Source: Atriophallophorus winterbourni
Taxonomy: Eukaryota > Platyhelminthes > Trematoda > Plagiorchiida > Microphallidae
Direction of reading: 5' to 3'
NCBI GenBank assembly: GCA_013407085.1
Contig: JACCGJ010001611.1
Coordinates: 62,001 to 126,000, forward strand
DNA length: 64,000 nucleotides
Shown: piece after piece, positions 52,771 through 63,839 of the stretch
How positions within the stretch are numbered: position 1 is the first letter of the stretch
Layout of the letters: each line of letters opens with the position of its first letter
Program-made: the position numbers and the translations under genes
The notes under the pieces: model-generated
Told to the model about the DNA's origin: nothing
The model's input: the letters and a program-made list of their open reading frames with translations, nothing else
Databases searched by the model: none

Positions 52771-53299
52771 TACTTTAACCGACTGCACTCAAATTTCCCT
52801 GCCTGATGGACATCAGTTCTAGCTCCTCTCAGAAATGTAAGTGTTCGTTAGTTGGCGTTCATTTGAACTTGAGAAATGTTCATTGTTTTTCGTTCAGAGA
52901 TGCAGTAATCAGAAAAGCTTTAGATGAGAACAAAATATCATTTTCATGGTTCCCTTTGGACATTTAGTGATAAAGGCGCCCTTGAGTATTAAGCTTTTGA
53001 GCAATCCTGAAAAATTTTCGATTGCATGTAATGCGTTCTTTTCAACAGTCGTAGCAGCGATAGTCTTTGCGTACAATTTGACCTAAGTGAAAGTACTGCT
53101 ACTTCACTTTAGATGAAGGATTGGAATCCGTTTGCTTTCTCAACCATAAAATGTTGTTACTTTTTAAAGTTTCGCACAATCACCAAGACATTATGAAGTG
53201 GAATCTTAACAGGAACAATCTTCGACAAAAATATGCTGAGCATACCAGTGTCCCGTATTGAAGTCTCAGGAATGTTAATTACTTCGAATATTAGTCTCA

Positions 53300-53690
53300 T
53301 TTGCTCAATATTGATGAGAACAGATTTCAATGCTTGTTAATGACGGTCCCAAGCCCGTCTGAGAAAGGAGGAGGGTTGGGCTTAGGGCTAGCAACCCTAT
53401 CCCGTAAAACCTACATTGCTACGGAAACAATGACAACAGATCCGTGGTTCGGTCATGTCTGCAGAATGGATCCCAGTTCGCATACGAAGGTAGCCATGCA
53501 CTGGCATCCGCAAGGTAAACGAAAAAGTGGACGGCCCAAAGAAACTTGGCGCAGAACGTTGGAACGCGAACTACATGCACAAGGATTCACGGTGCAGACG
53601 GCAACGGAAGCAGCGACAGACCGGAACCACTGGCGTGAAGTTGTCTTCGCCTCCTGTGCCACCCGGCACGGAAAGGACTGAATGAATGAA
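53300..53690 (+). pseudogene. LINE pol C-terminal tail (RTE-like)
   Basis: WFGHVCRMDPSSHTKVAMHW, PQGKRKSGRPKETWRRTLER and CATRHGKD: the conserved C-terminus of fluke RTE-type pol proteins. Solo fragment with a 126-codon frame. Confidence 0.8.
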
Positions 53691-53699
53691 TAATGATCG

Positions 53700-54990
53700 T
53701 GGTCATCGGCTATTAAGCGGTTTGTTCCCTAAAGACAGCCTGGAAACATAGTGTGGCAATCACAAACGTACTGAGCAAAAAACGTTTTGCATTGCTGAGT
53801 GTTTCTCTGCATTTTGCATAAAAGTTAAACGCTCGATTGGCTCGTCAGCCACTCAAAGTCCTGCGCAAACTGAACCGATTCATTTTATTTGGTATGTTGC
53901 TTCACCGGGAATTGATCACTTAAACTTACATCAAAGGGCTATAAATATTCTTCTTTTCGCTGCTGTGAAAAATAATCAACAAAAGGTCCTATCGATCATG
54001 TCTGATTGACGAGCCTACAGAAAGGTCATTTAGTCGTCCACACCCTAAGAGTGCTGAGCATCATTAGGAAGACAACTTCATTGCGGCTTTCAGCGATATC
54101 GATGCATCCACAAGCGACATCAACAATCGAGATATTCAATGGCGGAAATCTAGGCACAAAGGATGGATTGCACCAACTTAGTAAAGGCTTTTAGGTGTTT
54201 TTGTCCCATGTTCAACCCCCCCTATAAGTGGCCCAACTGGCGTACCGTGAGCAGGTTGCTTCGCTTTATTCGATCAACATTACTGGCGAAAACCTTCAAT
54301 AGCCAATTATCAAAACACTGCGGAAACAGTGCTCGTAAAATATTTGAGACCAAAGCATCACAATCTAAGGATGTGAATTATGAATAGAATTGCAGCCATA
54401 CGTAAAGCAAAATAGACCAGATAGACGTCCGAAAGTAAGCTTTGTTGCACAATGGCGATATTGCAGCTGGAATACAAAAATGGTGCTGCAAAGAGGTGAA
54501 ACCCAGCAAATCTGATTTTTTCCAGCACGAAAGGGAAATTAATTGAAGTGAAATGGATTCAGCGAAAGAATTAACAGCGTTGGGTGCAGTTGCATATTGA
54601 CAAAAATAATCGATCGGATTTTCCGGAACCAACTGGTCTGTAAAACAGGTTTTCGTCACATGATTCTGGGTGTGATATACATGCAGTGGCCGATTTTCAG
54701 TGTTTCAAAACCCATATTATCAGTTATTAAAAATTCAATTTAGCACTTAGCCAGCACCACGAGGTCTAACGAACACTATTACAAATTTAATACATTGTTA
54801 CATTGAAAGCACCTTATAAAAACCCAAATTTTGAATCTGTTTCCAATCTTTCACAATAGCGCACATGATAGCTGATCATCGACAGCAGTAATTGGTTCGC
54901 TTTGAGACGGTGCATTCTGATTGGTGCGGGGCTCAGATGGCATGTATAACTAAAGATGTTAAAAACGCTTCGAGGGTATCCGTTCTCCGG
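53700..54990. other. intergenic DNA without recognised features
   Basis: AT-rich, short frames only. Confidence 0.45.
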
Positions 54991-54996
54991 TGAACA

Positions 54997-55128
54997 AATA
55001 TGCAGCACTTCCGTGCTACGCAGCTAACGCCGTGGTAAATTGATTTGCCACCGGTAGTAAGGTGCACGCTGAAATATACTGAAGTCTCACTGAAATCGCT
55101 ATTTTTCTTCCCCTTATCTGTCTAGGGG
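54997..55128 (+). repeat. Rep1 5' half
   Basis: ATGCAGCACTTCCGTGCTA to CTTATCTGTCTAGG; cut where the RTE-like element begins, so the LINE inserted into or replaced the rest. Confidence 0.65.
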
Positions 55129-55545
55129 TTCCAAGGTTGTCACTGCCGGGGGTGGCAGTGGGGATGAGCTCCCACTGTCTATAAAATGCTCCAATAAGGC
55201 GTGCGTCTCAAACAGCCTCTGACAACCAAAGCCCAGCTCCTGGCCTGCACGTGGCGGAACTGCTTCTACTGACGGGAGAAAGGGCGAAGGCGGGTGGCTG
55301 TGGCCTCGAAACCAGTTCGCTCCGGGCAGATGGAGCTCGTTAACCTGGGAGGGCAGTCCATCTGAGGGAAGGAAATCCCTGATTCCAAACCTCCGCTGCC
55401 TTGCGGCATACCCGATTGCAGGAAAGGCTTCGGGAGTGAACCCTGAGGAAAAATCCCCGCTGCCTTGCGGGAAGACTTTTGAGTAAAGGCTCCAGGTGGG
55501 GTCCCCTAAGCTAACCCCCTACTTCGGCCTTGGCAACCGGGTAGT

Positions 55546-56659
55546 ATGTCGCCTACAACAAGAACCATGGAATCTACTTCAACCCCAACTTGCTGTCAAA
55601 ATCACCTTCGCTACATTACATCACATGTCGATCCTTATATCCCACGCCTCTCATTACGCACAAGCAATGAATCTCGTCAAGATGCTCCTTCAAGCTCGCC
55701 AAACACAGAACAGCCAAGCCAGAGTGCTCACTTCTTGAAACTCCGTATGCCCTACAAGCTAGCTGCATTCAACGTCAGGACCTTAAGACAAGCAGGACAA
55801 CAGGCTGGATTAGCTCGTACACTAGAAATGATCAGAGTAGACATCTGCTGTCTATCAGAAACGCGCTTACACGACTCTAGTGATGTGATAAACCTATGCT
55901 CACCGAATAATACCGGCGTCAAGTTCCGTTTGCGTGTATCTGGTGACGAAGAGGCCCAGGCAGCGGGACTTGCAGGAGTTGGTATTGCCCTGAGCTCACG
56001 CGCCGAGGCAGCATTGATTGACTGGTTACGTCAATAGCCGTTTGTGCGCCGTCCGACTTCGTGGCTCATGCAAAATCAGTCAACGCAGGCAGAACACTCG
56101 TGCACTTTTTGTCATCACAGCCTACGCCCCCACTGACTGCAGTGCTGATTTAGCGAAAGACGAATTCTACCGAAGTCTAGACGAATTACTGCGTAAAGCA
56201 CGAAAGTCGGATATTGTCATCCTGGCTGGCGATCTTAATGCCCGAGTTGGCCGCCTCTCACAAAGTGAACGACACCTCGGTGGTCCGTATGGTCTCGATT
56301 GCGTCCGATCGGACAACGGTGAACGCCTGTTGAGTCTATGTGCTGAGCACCGCCTATTTCTCAGCAGCGTCAACTTCCGACATTCCAAACAACGGTCAGC
56401 AACATGGAGATCCCCCTCGACAGGACTCTGGACACAAATTGATCACATTGCGATCAGTTATCGATGGCGTTCCAGTGTGCAAGACTGCAGATCATATTGG
56501 TCGACCTGCCTATCATCAGACCACGCGTTAGTCTGTGCAAACTTAACTATGCGTTTCAGCGGATCGCGTAAGAAAAATATCACGAGGCTGGATACGCTTA
56601 AACTATTAGATAGATCAGTGGCAGAGAACTATCTAACGGCCCTATCTAATGCACTCTGA
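55546..56659 (+). pseudogene. RTE-like AP endonuclease, one frame change
   Basis: KLAAFNVRTLRQAGQQAGLA, VDICCLSETRLHD, GVGIALS, then in the next frame FVITAYAPTD, IVILAGDLNARVG, WTQIDHIAIS, SSDHALVCANL: all nuclease blocks present. Frame change at about 56020. Confidence 0.86.
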
Positions 56660-56732
56660 CCCCATCCCGGTAATATTGAGGAGCATTGGGCTCAAATCCA
56701 AAGCGCAATGTATCATCCTGGCCTGAAAAGCT

Positions 56733-57092
56733 GTGGAACATCCAAGCTTGAAGGGCAGAGTGTACCAAGCCACCGTACGAGCAGTTCTACTGTATGGCTG
56801 CGAGACGTGGACGCTGCGACAAGCCGATAGTCAACGATTATCGACGTTTGATCATCGCTGCCTTCGGAGTATAGATCGTTTAAGCTGGCAACAGAAAGTC
56901 AAAAATGATGACGCCAGGAAGGCAGTTCTCGGCGATCGCTCTGTGCCACTCTCCGATCATATATTCATGTGCCAGCTGAGATGGCTGGGGCACGTTCTCC
57001 GTATGGATGAGCGACGCCTTCCTCGCCTAGCTCTTTTTGCTCTCGCTGGACCTGATTGGAAACGACGCCGTGGCGGACAAAGAAATACCTGA
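56733..57092 (+). pseudogene. RTE-like pol C-terminal domain
   Basis: [33 protein letters not shown] and [17 protein letters not shown] are the conserved end blocks. The frame stops at 57092; homology continues in frame beyond the stop to about 57250. Confidence 0.82.
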
Positions 57093-57404
57093 CGGAAGAC
57101 CCTCAAGCATCTAACAGCCCCACTAGCCATCGTGGGAACATCGCGCTTACCCGGGTGGGGTCCGAAGGACCTTGAAGATATGTGGCTGATAACACTCAGT
57201 GATGGTAAAAGAAAGGAACCAGTGGCGAGAATCCTGCCGTGCTTGTGTTCCCGTTTATCAGTGACCCTTCCCCTCCCTTATTCCAAAAAAAGATCAAAAA
57301 CGGCATGTGTAAACCAACAGACAAAAAATCCCCCATTTTCTTTCTTTAATCATGTACCTTCTTCATGGTATACTTGTTGGCACATCGTCTGTAAAGACTT
57401 GTGT

Positions 57405-57530
57405 GATAATAATAATAATAATATTTGTCTAGGCCTCGGCAACCTGACAGTATCTTAGCCCACGTGCAGTCTCCGACTGTGCGGCACTTTGCCTGGATCA
57501 GGCTTGTGATTTCATACATACATACATACA
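57405..57530 (+). repeat. (AAT)n plus Rep1 3' half
   Basis: Five AAT units lead into TTGTCTAGGCCTCGGC; ends with GATTTCATACATACATACAT. Confidence 0.75.
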
Positions 57531-57534
57531 TCCG

Positions 57535-58715
57535 GGGTTCCCACGATGGATGGCTGAGAAGTACACATGCACGGTATCAACCGACAGATTTCCAATGACC
57601 TACAAAGCAAAACTGGAAGCAACAAAAAACCGAATGCAACCTTGCCTGGATAGTGTATATAAATGATGTACAAAACGGAGTTTTCGGGTCAACTTGGTGC
57701 TGCGAACGAGCATCGCATAGCAGCCCTAAGAAGCAATGAGCACTATTCATGCAATATCGACTATCCGTCAATCAATATTGACTGCGAACGCATAAAGTGA
57801 TTACCATTTAGTGTATAGACATTTTTCATTCATCTATTCAGTCAATAGACGTGTTCAAGTACAGATGGGATAGCACAACAAACAACTTGGTATGGTTTTC
57901 AAAGGAAACGATACAATTCGCACAGAATCGTCCATTCGTTGTGGTCAAGAGTTTCGCTTTGACCTCACTACAATGCCTCAAAACGCCGTTCAGTGGCGGT
58001 CTTGCTGTGACCAGCTTCCAGCTGGTTGAATGGATTTGTAAACATGCCCAGTGGAAGTGTAAATCTTCTTACGTCACTTCATTGATGTTGTTGATGATGT
58101 CAAAGGTGTAGAGGCCTCAACGTTTTGACCAGTGGTTGTTTGCGGTGCCTGCGAGTTGCAACCATAACCAAACTTCCCCACAGCTATCAAACAGCACACA
58201 ACCCATTCAGCGATAAATGATAATTTCGTAAAATGTTAGACGGTTCAGAAACCCAAGCGGTTGAGAATGAAACAGACGGGCAAGGGTGTGTGTGTGTGCG
58301 TGCAACCACACATCGGAATCGAGAGATTCTCACATCACATGAAAAAGTCAGACATCACACTCGAAAATGGATAGAAAACAAAACGATAAAAGAAACCAAG
58401 TCAGCCAGACACGCTACACCACACGAAACCGAGGGCGCGATTACACAACGAAGAGCCAGGCGAGAAAAAAACCACATTCGAGGAAAATAAACAGCAAGAT
58501 AAGGAATACAAAAAGCAAGAAATAAATTAACATCTACTAGCTGTGTGTGTGGGGAGGGCGGGTGATGCGTTATCTGAATCGAGCAAGGGACAGCGCGGTG
58601 TTTAGCGGATAGAAAAATAGCCGGGATGTCCAACCTTGAGAGTGCAGAGAGACAGAGAGAGAGAAAGTGCTGCTCAACACCACCACAAAGCAATCGCGGA
58701 TGGGGTCACATTGGC
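57535..58715. other. downstream flank of MYPT gene
   Basis: Likely includes the MYPT 3' UTR. Contains short TG, GA and GT simple repeats (58285, 58540, 58650). No clear AATAAA found on the minus strand. Confidence 0.4.
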
Positions 58716-58808
58716 TCAAGTCGGTTCGGACAGCTTGCTGATCACGTGGATCAGAGCCACGTTCTCGTTTCGCAATTTGGCAATCTCCTCCCGTAATTGT
58801 TCGTTTTC
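58716..58808 (-). CDS. PPP1R12A: MYPT last exon with stop codon
   Basis: 31 codons including TGA. Heptad pattern with L/I/V at core positions, ending VALIHVISKLSEPT. Acceptor TTCCACAG. Confidence 0.92.
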   Translation of the reverse strand, partial: ENEQLREEIAKLRNENVALIHVISKLSEPT

Positions 58809-61800
58809 CTGTGGAAAAAAATAGAATGGATAAGCGATGACATCACGCTAACAAAACTCGAGACTGTTCGGAGGAGACCCGCAGTGTGGGATAGGGACGG
58901 TCACGTTTGTCAACCAAAAGCTTGTGAGTCGACAATCTGAGAATTCCTTGGATTTTCACTGTGGTACATGCATGAGAATAGTCTCAACGTTTAAAACAAA
59001 ATGACTATGTTTTGCGTCTACTAATCAGTACCAAGTCCTTCGAAATATTCACAACGGTCCATATTGGAAGCACTGGACTCGAGTTTCGCTCTTATTTGAG
59101 CTCATCAGCAGTGCATATCCTGTCTCGGGTCTGACTCGAACACAGGACCTTCACCATTGTAGTCTCATGCCTTACGGCCTGAGTTACCGACCCCCGTTTG
59201 ACCGCTCGCGATTAAGTCTTCATGAATGTTTCTCCAGACTGGCTCATTTGAGTAGCGTCATATGCCCGACCAGTCGAGAAGGAGCCAGCAACAACTATTG
59301 TGGTCGTCCAACCGATCTGATCTCCTTGTCAGGTCTTCCCATCAGATACAGTGTAAACTAACACCGTTTAGATCTGATGGGCATTGTTGTTGTTTAAGGG
59401 TGTTTGGAGAGTTTGTTCATTATGTTTTGTGTCTTCTCGTCAGTACCAAGTCCTATTATGGGTGCGAGATACAATCATTGCAGGTAGTTCACTAACGGTA
59501 ACTTATAGTAATGTTGACTATGTGATATACCGACCGGGTATCGACCCTTTTTGCTTTGTGCGGTAAGCTCCAGAGGGTGACGTAGCCGGCTTCATTGATC
59601 TATCGCGCGCGCGTCAATTGGTGGCACCGTTACACAGTCCCAAGGCTGCTACATCTTGAATTACACTTGACAGCCAGCCTTCGCGCGAACCTCTTGATGG
59701 CATCACCGCCGCGAAATACCTCGGCCATTCGTTCACATCTAGCAACGAAGACGCAATAATTGAATCACGTCTCGCGTAAGACAGGACCCCCCACCACTAA
59801 TGATACTCGCGTTCTTGCCACCGTGAGGGTGCCAAGGCGGTCATATGCACGGATGCGTAATCGTACAGTACTTCTGTGCTAAATTGATTGGCCACGGGTA
59901 GTGAGCAGCACGCTGAAATAGGCTGGGGTTTCACTACCATTTCCTGTTCTTTTTACTCCCCTCATATCTGTCTAGGCCTGGGCAACCTGACAGTATCTGA
60001 GCACACGTGCAGTCTCTGACTGTGCGGCACTTTGCCTGGATCAGACTTGTGCTTTCATGTCATGTCATGCATGGGTTGGCGAGATTTAAGACATCGATGA
60101 AGCTATCTGCAGAGAGCCAAAAGCACCAAAATAAAGTAATTAAAGCGCACAGCAAGAATGTAGTCTACCAGACTTGGCGGTTTTGTAGGGTTTCCAGTTA
60201 CACTCAAACATTGGATGGATTGTGAACCAAAATTGAATAGCATGAAGTTCGTGAGGTGACTAGGTTTGCTAGATCAAGAAAGCAAATAGTCCGTTAAAGC
60301 GAGAAACGAGAGCCAGGCACCAATACTCGCAGGATAGCAGGCAAGCAACCAAAAGCAACGCTAGGCCATACGAATCACACCAAACGCACACTCGATCCCA
60401 TCACTAACAATATAATGAACACAGTATGCGGGACGTAGCTCAAATGGCAGAAGTTGTGCTGTTAGATGACTATCTCGTCGCCGCGGTTAAAGAAATGCGG
60501 TACCCATGCGGCCGTTCATGGATAGAATAGTTCTTCGGTTGCGCGTTTTTTAAAAATGCGCATAACCCAGATTACCACGGTGAAATAATGGGCTTGGTCG
60601 GAAAATAACAGCGACGCACTAACGACCTCGCCACCGAAGGAATGATCATCGTGCCGTGCCAATGAACCAACATTGAAGCCTCATTGGGTTAAAAAGAAGG
60701 GGGAGAAATTACGTCACTGAAGCTGACCACGTCGTGTGTGGTGAGAAGCCAAAAAAACAAAACATCCGATTCAAACCTACGAGAAATAACAAGATTTCAG
60801 TTTGATGGAACAATAGACATCAAGCGTAGGGGTGGGGGGTTAAGCTGATTGGGTCACGTTTTACGGATGCCGGACTACTGACTTCTGAAACGAATTCTTT
60901 TTAAGATGCCACATCCTGATTAGCGTAAATCCCGTGATGACCCTTACTAGTAACCATTCCAAAGTCGGTGCAGACCGAATTCCGGGATGAAGTCAGATAT
61001 CGCAGGATAGGGCCCCGAAACCGTGTTCAATGGTAGTGAGACTCCAGCCTGTTTCAGCATTTCTATTTTCTTTCTCATATCTGTCTAGGCCTGGACAACC
61101 TGCAGTATCTAAGCTCACTGTGTGGCACTTTGCATGGATCAGGCTTGTGCTTTCATACATACATACATACAATCGTGTTCAATGGCGGTCTTGCACTAAG
61201 CATCTTCTAAGAGTGTTTGCATGTTGTCAAGTGGAATGACGAGGAAAGCTTGTGATGATGCGTGACAGTGAAAGGCGCAAGGAAGCTGCAATGCAGATGT
61301 TGCTCTGCTCGTTCACGAAACTTGATAGAATGCATGTTCCATTCGAGATGTAGGCATCTCAGCTTAATGGTTGTGCTTAATATTTCGGTGTAGTGCTGAT
61401 GATGATGATGGAGGGATAGTATACAGTGAAGTGTCAAGCGGTGCGAGAATTGAGGTGCAATGAAGACAAGAACAAGACAAGCGCAGAGGACTTACTTTGA
61501 CTCGGTCCTCAAGGTATTTAAGACGGTCTTGAAGCTGGTTATAGGGAAGGGGGTAGGGGAAAACAAATCAGATGAGCGGGGAGAAATGAGTAGGTGAAGC
61601 AAAATGCAATGATTGTGAGATCATGCGAGAACATGCCATACGAATGCGATGAGTATACACATTTAGTTGAACACGTTACGCAGGAGCAGAGACGGGCAAA
61701 TTGCAAGACAGTTAAGAACTGCACATTGGCTCAGGTTGGCTAGAACCAGATAGGTATAACAAGTGACATTAATACCAATGTGGAACGGAAATGCTACAAA

Positions 61801-63267
61801 ATCGCTTTGGAAGCAGAGGCATCTAAACATTGCCATTCTCAAAACGCATTAGATCCTTTTTGATAAATTTTCTCTAGAAACGTCAATTTATCTCCATGAG
61901 AAAATGGAGATGTTGACGAACCTAGGTGGCGCAAGAATAATGTTTGTTTTTTTACTTAGCCGTGAATGATGTCGTTGATTCGAGATGTAGGTACCTCATC
62001 TCCGCGTCCCTGATTCAGAAGCATTTGTGTTACCATCTTCCCAATACCTTAACGATTTTTAACACGTATGACAGTTAAGCATTGAGTAATAGCTACCGGT
62101 AATCAGTATGATGATGATGATTTGTGTTCAATATGTACCAGGTTTCTCAACCATCTGCCCACAGCTGAACGTTCACGATTTTAAACATGGCATTACGATC
62201 AAACACTCTTTCTCACACGCTTCATATTTTGTGAATGAAACTGAAATAATAAACGATGATATGATGGTATGAAAGCACAAGCCTGATCCAGGCAAAGTGC
62301 CACACAGTCAGAGACTGCATTATGGGCTGAGATACTGTCAGGTTGCCCACGCCTAGACAGATATGAGGAAGAAAAAAGAACAGGAAATGGTAGTGAGACT
62401 CCAGCCTGTTTCAGCATGGAGCTCGCTACCGGTGGCCAATCAATTTAGCACGATGTTGGCCGCACAGCACAAAGAACCGCAGGATTATTAATCGAGGCAA
62501 ATTATCAATCAGATCGTGTATATATGTGTATGAAATCACAAGCCAAGGTCCAGTCAAAGTGTCGCACAGCCATTGACTACACGCGGGCTAACATACTGTC
62601 AGGTTTCCTAGGGTTAGACAGATATCAGAATGAAAATAGAATTGGTAGTTACATTCCAGCGTGTGTTTTCGCATGCGGTTCATGCGATCGAACATCCGTG
62701 CAATCACGGATGTGCAATCTTGCAGCATTTCTGTGCTGTGCGGCTAACATCGCGCTAAATTGATTGGCCAGCGGTGGTGAGCTTCATGCGGAAAGAGAGT
62801 GGAGTCTCACTACCATTGCTTTCTCATACCTGTCTATGCCTGGGCAACTTGACATTATCTTAGCCCACGTGCAGACTTTGACTGCACGGCACTTTACCTG
62901 GATCAGGTTTGTGCTTTCATCATCATAGACAGCGAGCTAATCAGATATGAGCCTGAACAAGCGTGCACCAGCGGAGAATCCCAACTATCGATACATAAAC
63001 AGCAGACGAAAGCAATGAGTGTGTTCGTCGACAAAAAAGACTCATCACAAGTGAGCACAACGAGCAAACACGGACAGGGAGCAAGCAAACCTCGTTCACA
63101 GCTTGTGACGACTGGGGTGAGGTGGAGGAAGGCGCGTCGCTCCTCGACTGTTCGCGGGCCAATTGCGAACGAAGCTTGACGTTCGCTTGCGTGATTCGAT
63201 CCAAATCGCGCATCAACCGCTCCTTTTGCAACTTCTCCGACTCGTACAGGCGGCGATAGTCGATGGA
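58716..63267 (-). CDS. PPP1R12A: myosin phosphatase targeting subunit (PPP1R12/MYPT), 3' end of gene, three exons
   Basis: Regulatory subunit that directs PP1 to myosin; the C-terminal coiled coil/leucine zipper mediates dimerisation and kinase binding. Seen: minus-strand exons 63091-63267, 61496-61534 and 58716-58808, all phase 0 with AG/GT boundaries. The protein end ENEQLREEIAKLRNENVALI then HVISKLSEPT is the hallmark of the family (human ends NGALIRVISKLSK). Ankyrin repeats and the PP1-binding motif must lie beyond the right edge. One further coiled-coil exon may be missing between 61534 and 63091, where human has a longer segment. Which paralogue (12A, B or C) the gene represents cannot be told. 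Confidence 0.88.
58990..59380 (-). mobile_element. family C SINE with hammerhead, downstream unit of a tandem pair
   Basis: Minus strand: CGGTGTTAGTTTACACTGTA leader near 59365, tRNA-like segment with GGTAACTCAGGCCG and GTGTTCGAGTC, hammerhead C2, then AAGGACTTGGTACTG and a CAAAACATA tail. Located in the last MYPT intron. Confidence 0.78.
59070..59114 (-). ncRNA. hammerhead ribozyme motif C2, fully paired
   Basis: Stem I GCACUG/CAGUGC (6 bp, perfect), CUGAUGA, stem II GCUC/GAGC with loop AAAUAA, GAA, palindromic stem III ACUCGAGU, C at the cleavage position. No defect seen. Confidence 0.9.
59398..59465 (-). mobile_element. family C SINE 3' tail of an upstream tandem unit
   Basis: Minus strand AGGACTTGGTACTGACGAG to ACAAAACATAATGAAC, the same tail as the downstream unit, followed ~50 bp later by that unit's leader in the same direction. 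Confidence 0.68.
59845..60065 (+). repeat. Rep1 SINE-like copy, full length
   Basis: CACGGATGCGTAATCGTAC to GCTTTCATGTCATGTCATG; tail (CATGT)n. Confidence 0.78.
61030..61171. repeat. Rep1 inverted chimera
   Basis: Minus-oriented GGTAGTGAGACTCCAGCC joined at TTTCAGCATTTC to the plus-oriented CTATTTTCTTTCTCATATC and onward to (CATA)n. Confidence 0.65.
61310..61412 (+). repeat. Rep2 fragment
   Basis: GATAGAATGCATGTTCCATT, CGAGATGTAGGCATCTCAG, then (GAT)n. Confidence 0.6.
61496..61534 (-). CDS. PPP1R12A: MYPT exon n-1, 39-nt coiled-coil exon
   Basis: Thirteen codons, LQDRLKYLEDRVK, in phase 0 between AACCAG and GTAAGT. It corresponds to human ALERRISEMEEELK. Confidence 0.78.
61975..62125 (+). 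repeat. Rep2 repeat
   Basis: CGAGATGTAGGTACCTCATC, ATGACAGTTAAGCATTGAG, then GATGATGATGAT. Confidence 0.65.
62262..62485 (-). repeat. Rep1 SINE-like copy
   Basis: GGTATGAAAGCACAAGCC to GTTGGCCGCACAGCACAAAG. Confidence 0.78.
62523..62925. repeat. Rep1 head-to-head pair
   Basis: Minus copy 62523-62702 and plus copy 62702-62925 meet at the palindromic junction CATCCGTGCAATCACGGATG. Confidence 0.78.
63091..63267 (-). CDS. PPP1R12A: MYPT exon n-2, start of coiled coil
   Basis: 59 codons: SIDYRRLYESEKLQKERLMR, then ANVKLRSQLAREQ and a Ser-rich tail. Human MYPT1 has an I-DYKKL start followed by a coiled coil. Acceptor CTTTCACAG; donor GTTTGC is weak. Confidence 0.82.
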
Positions 63268-63839
63268 CTGTGAAAGCAAGAGAGCGGTGGAAAAAGCACG
63301 ACAATGGAAAGCATTGCTATTTTTATTTATTCACACTACTCATGTAAAATGAGTAGATATAAAGATGGAAAAGGATGAACTAGTGGTAATAAAATGGGTC
63401 GTGGGAGAGAACGAGAGAAAATGTCGAGTATGGTTTATTTTAATTTATTCAAATCGTAACGGAACGGTTATAGTGTTGGGCACGAGACCGGCTGACTGGT
63501 AGACTGTGGAAGTTTGGTTGGATGTTCATTGAAATTCACCGCGATTACATCAAATATTACTGTATATCCGTGTCGTTAACTTACAATCTCTGTGAAACTT
63601 GTTCCACAAGCAAAAAAGATGGGCTATTTTTCACCGGATGAGAGTAAATAGTTCCTTCGAAACAGGTAATGGGGGCTTCCATATTTTGATCTAAACGATC
63701 TTGTTATCGATCATGTTAAACAAAGAAGTTTGGTGGTTGCTGGAGGTTGGATAGCGAAGGAATTGCCAAGGCAGACTGGCTTTTACCAAACTTAAGCACC
63801 TTTGAAATAGACGTGATTTAAGCTTGACCTTAAAGGAAA

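Larger units (their letters stand above)
50916..52803 (+). mobile_element. Penelope-like element with ~320-bp terminal inverted repeats
   Basis: Terminal repeats at 50916-51240 (inverted) and 52482-52803, over 85-90 percent identical by eye, enclose an RT/GIY-YIG coding remnant. Inverted and partial terminal repeats and terminal hammerheads are typical of Penelope-like elements, which transpose with a GIY-YIG nuclease. Confidence 0.88.
55129..57290 (+). mobile_element. RTE-like LINE, endonuclease kept, RT core deleted
   Basis: GC-rich leader 55129-55500, endonuclease frames 55546-56659, then an abrupt join near 56700 to the pol C-terminus (56733-57250). The whole RT palm is missing, so this is a deletion derivative. 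Confidence 0.85.

Noticed and set aside
60425..60510. tRNA-like start GGGACGTAGCTCAAATGG
   Set aside because: A-box-like match only; no B box, no cloverleaf that I can close.
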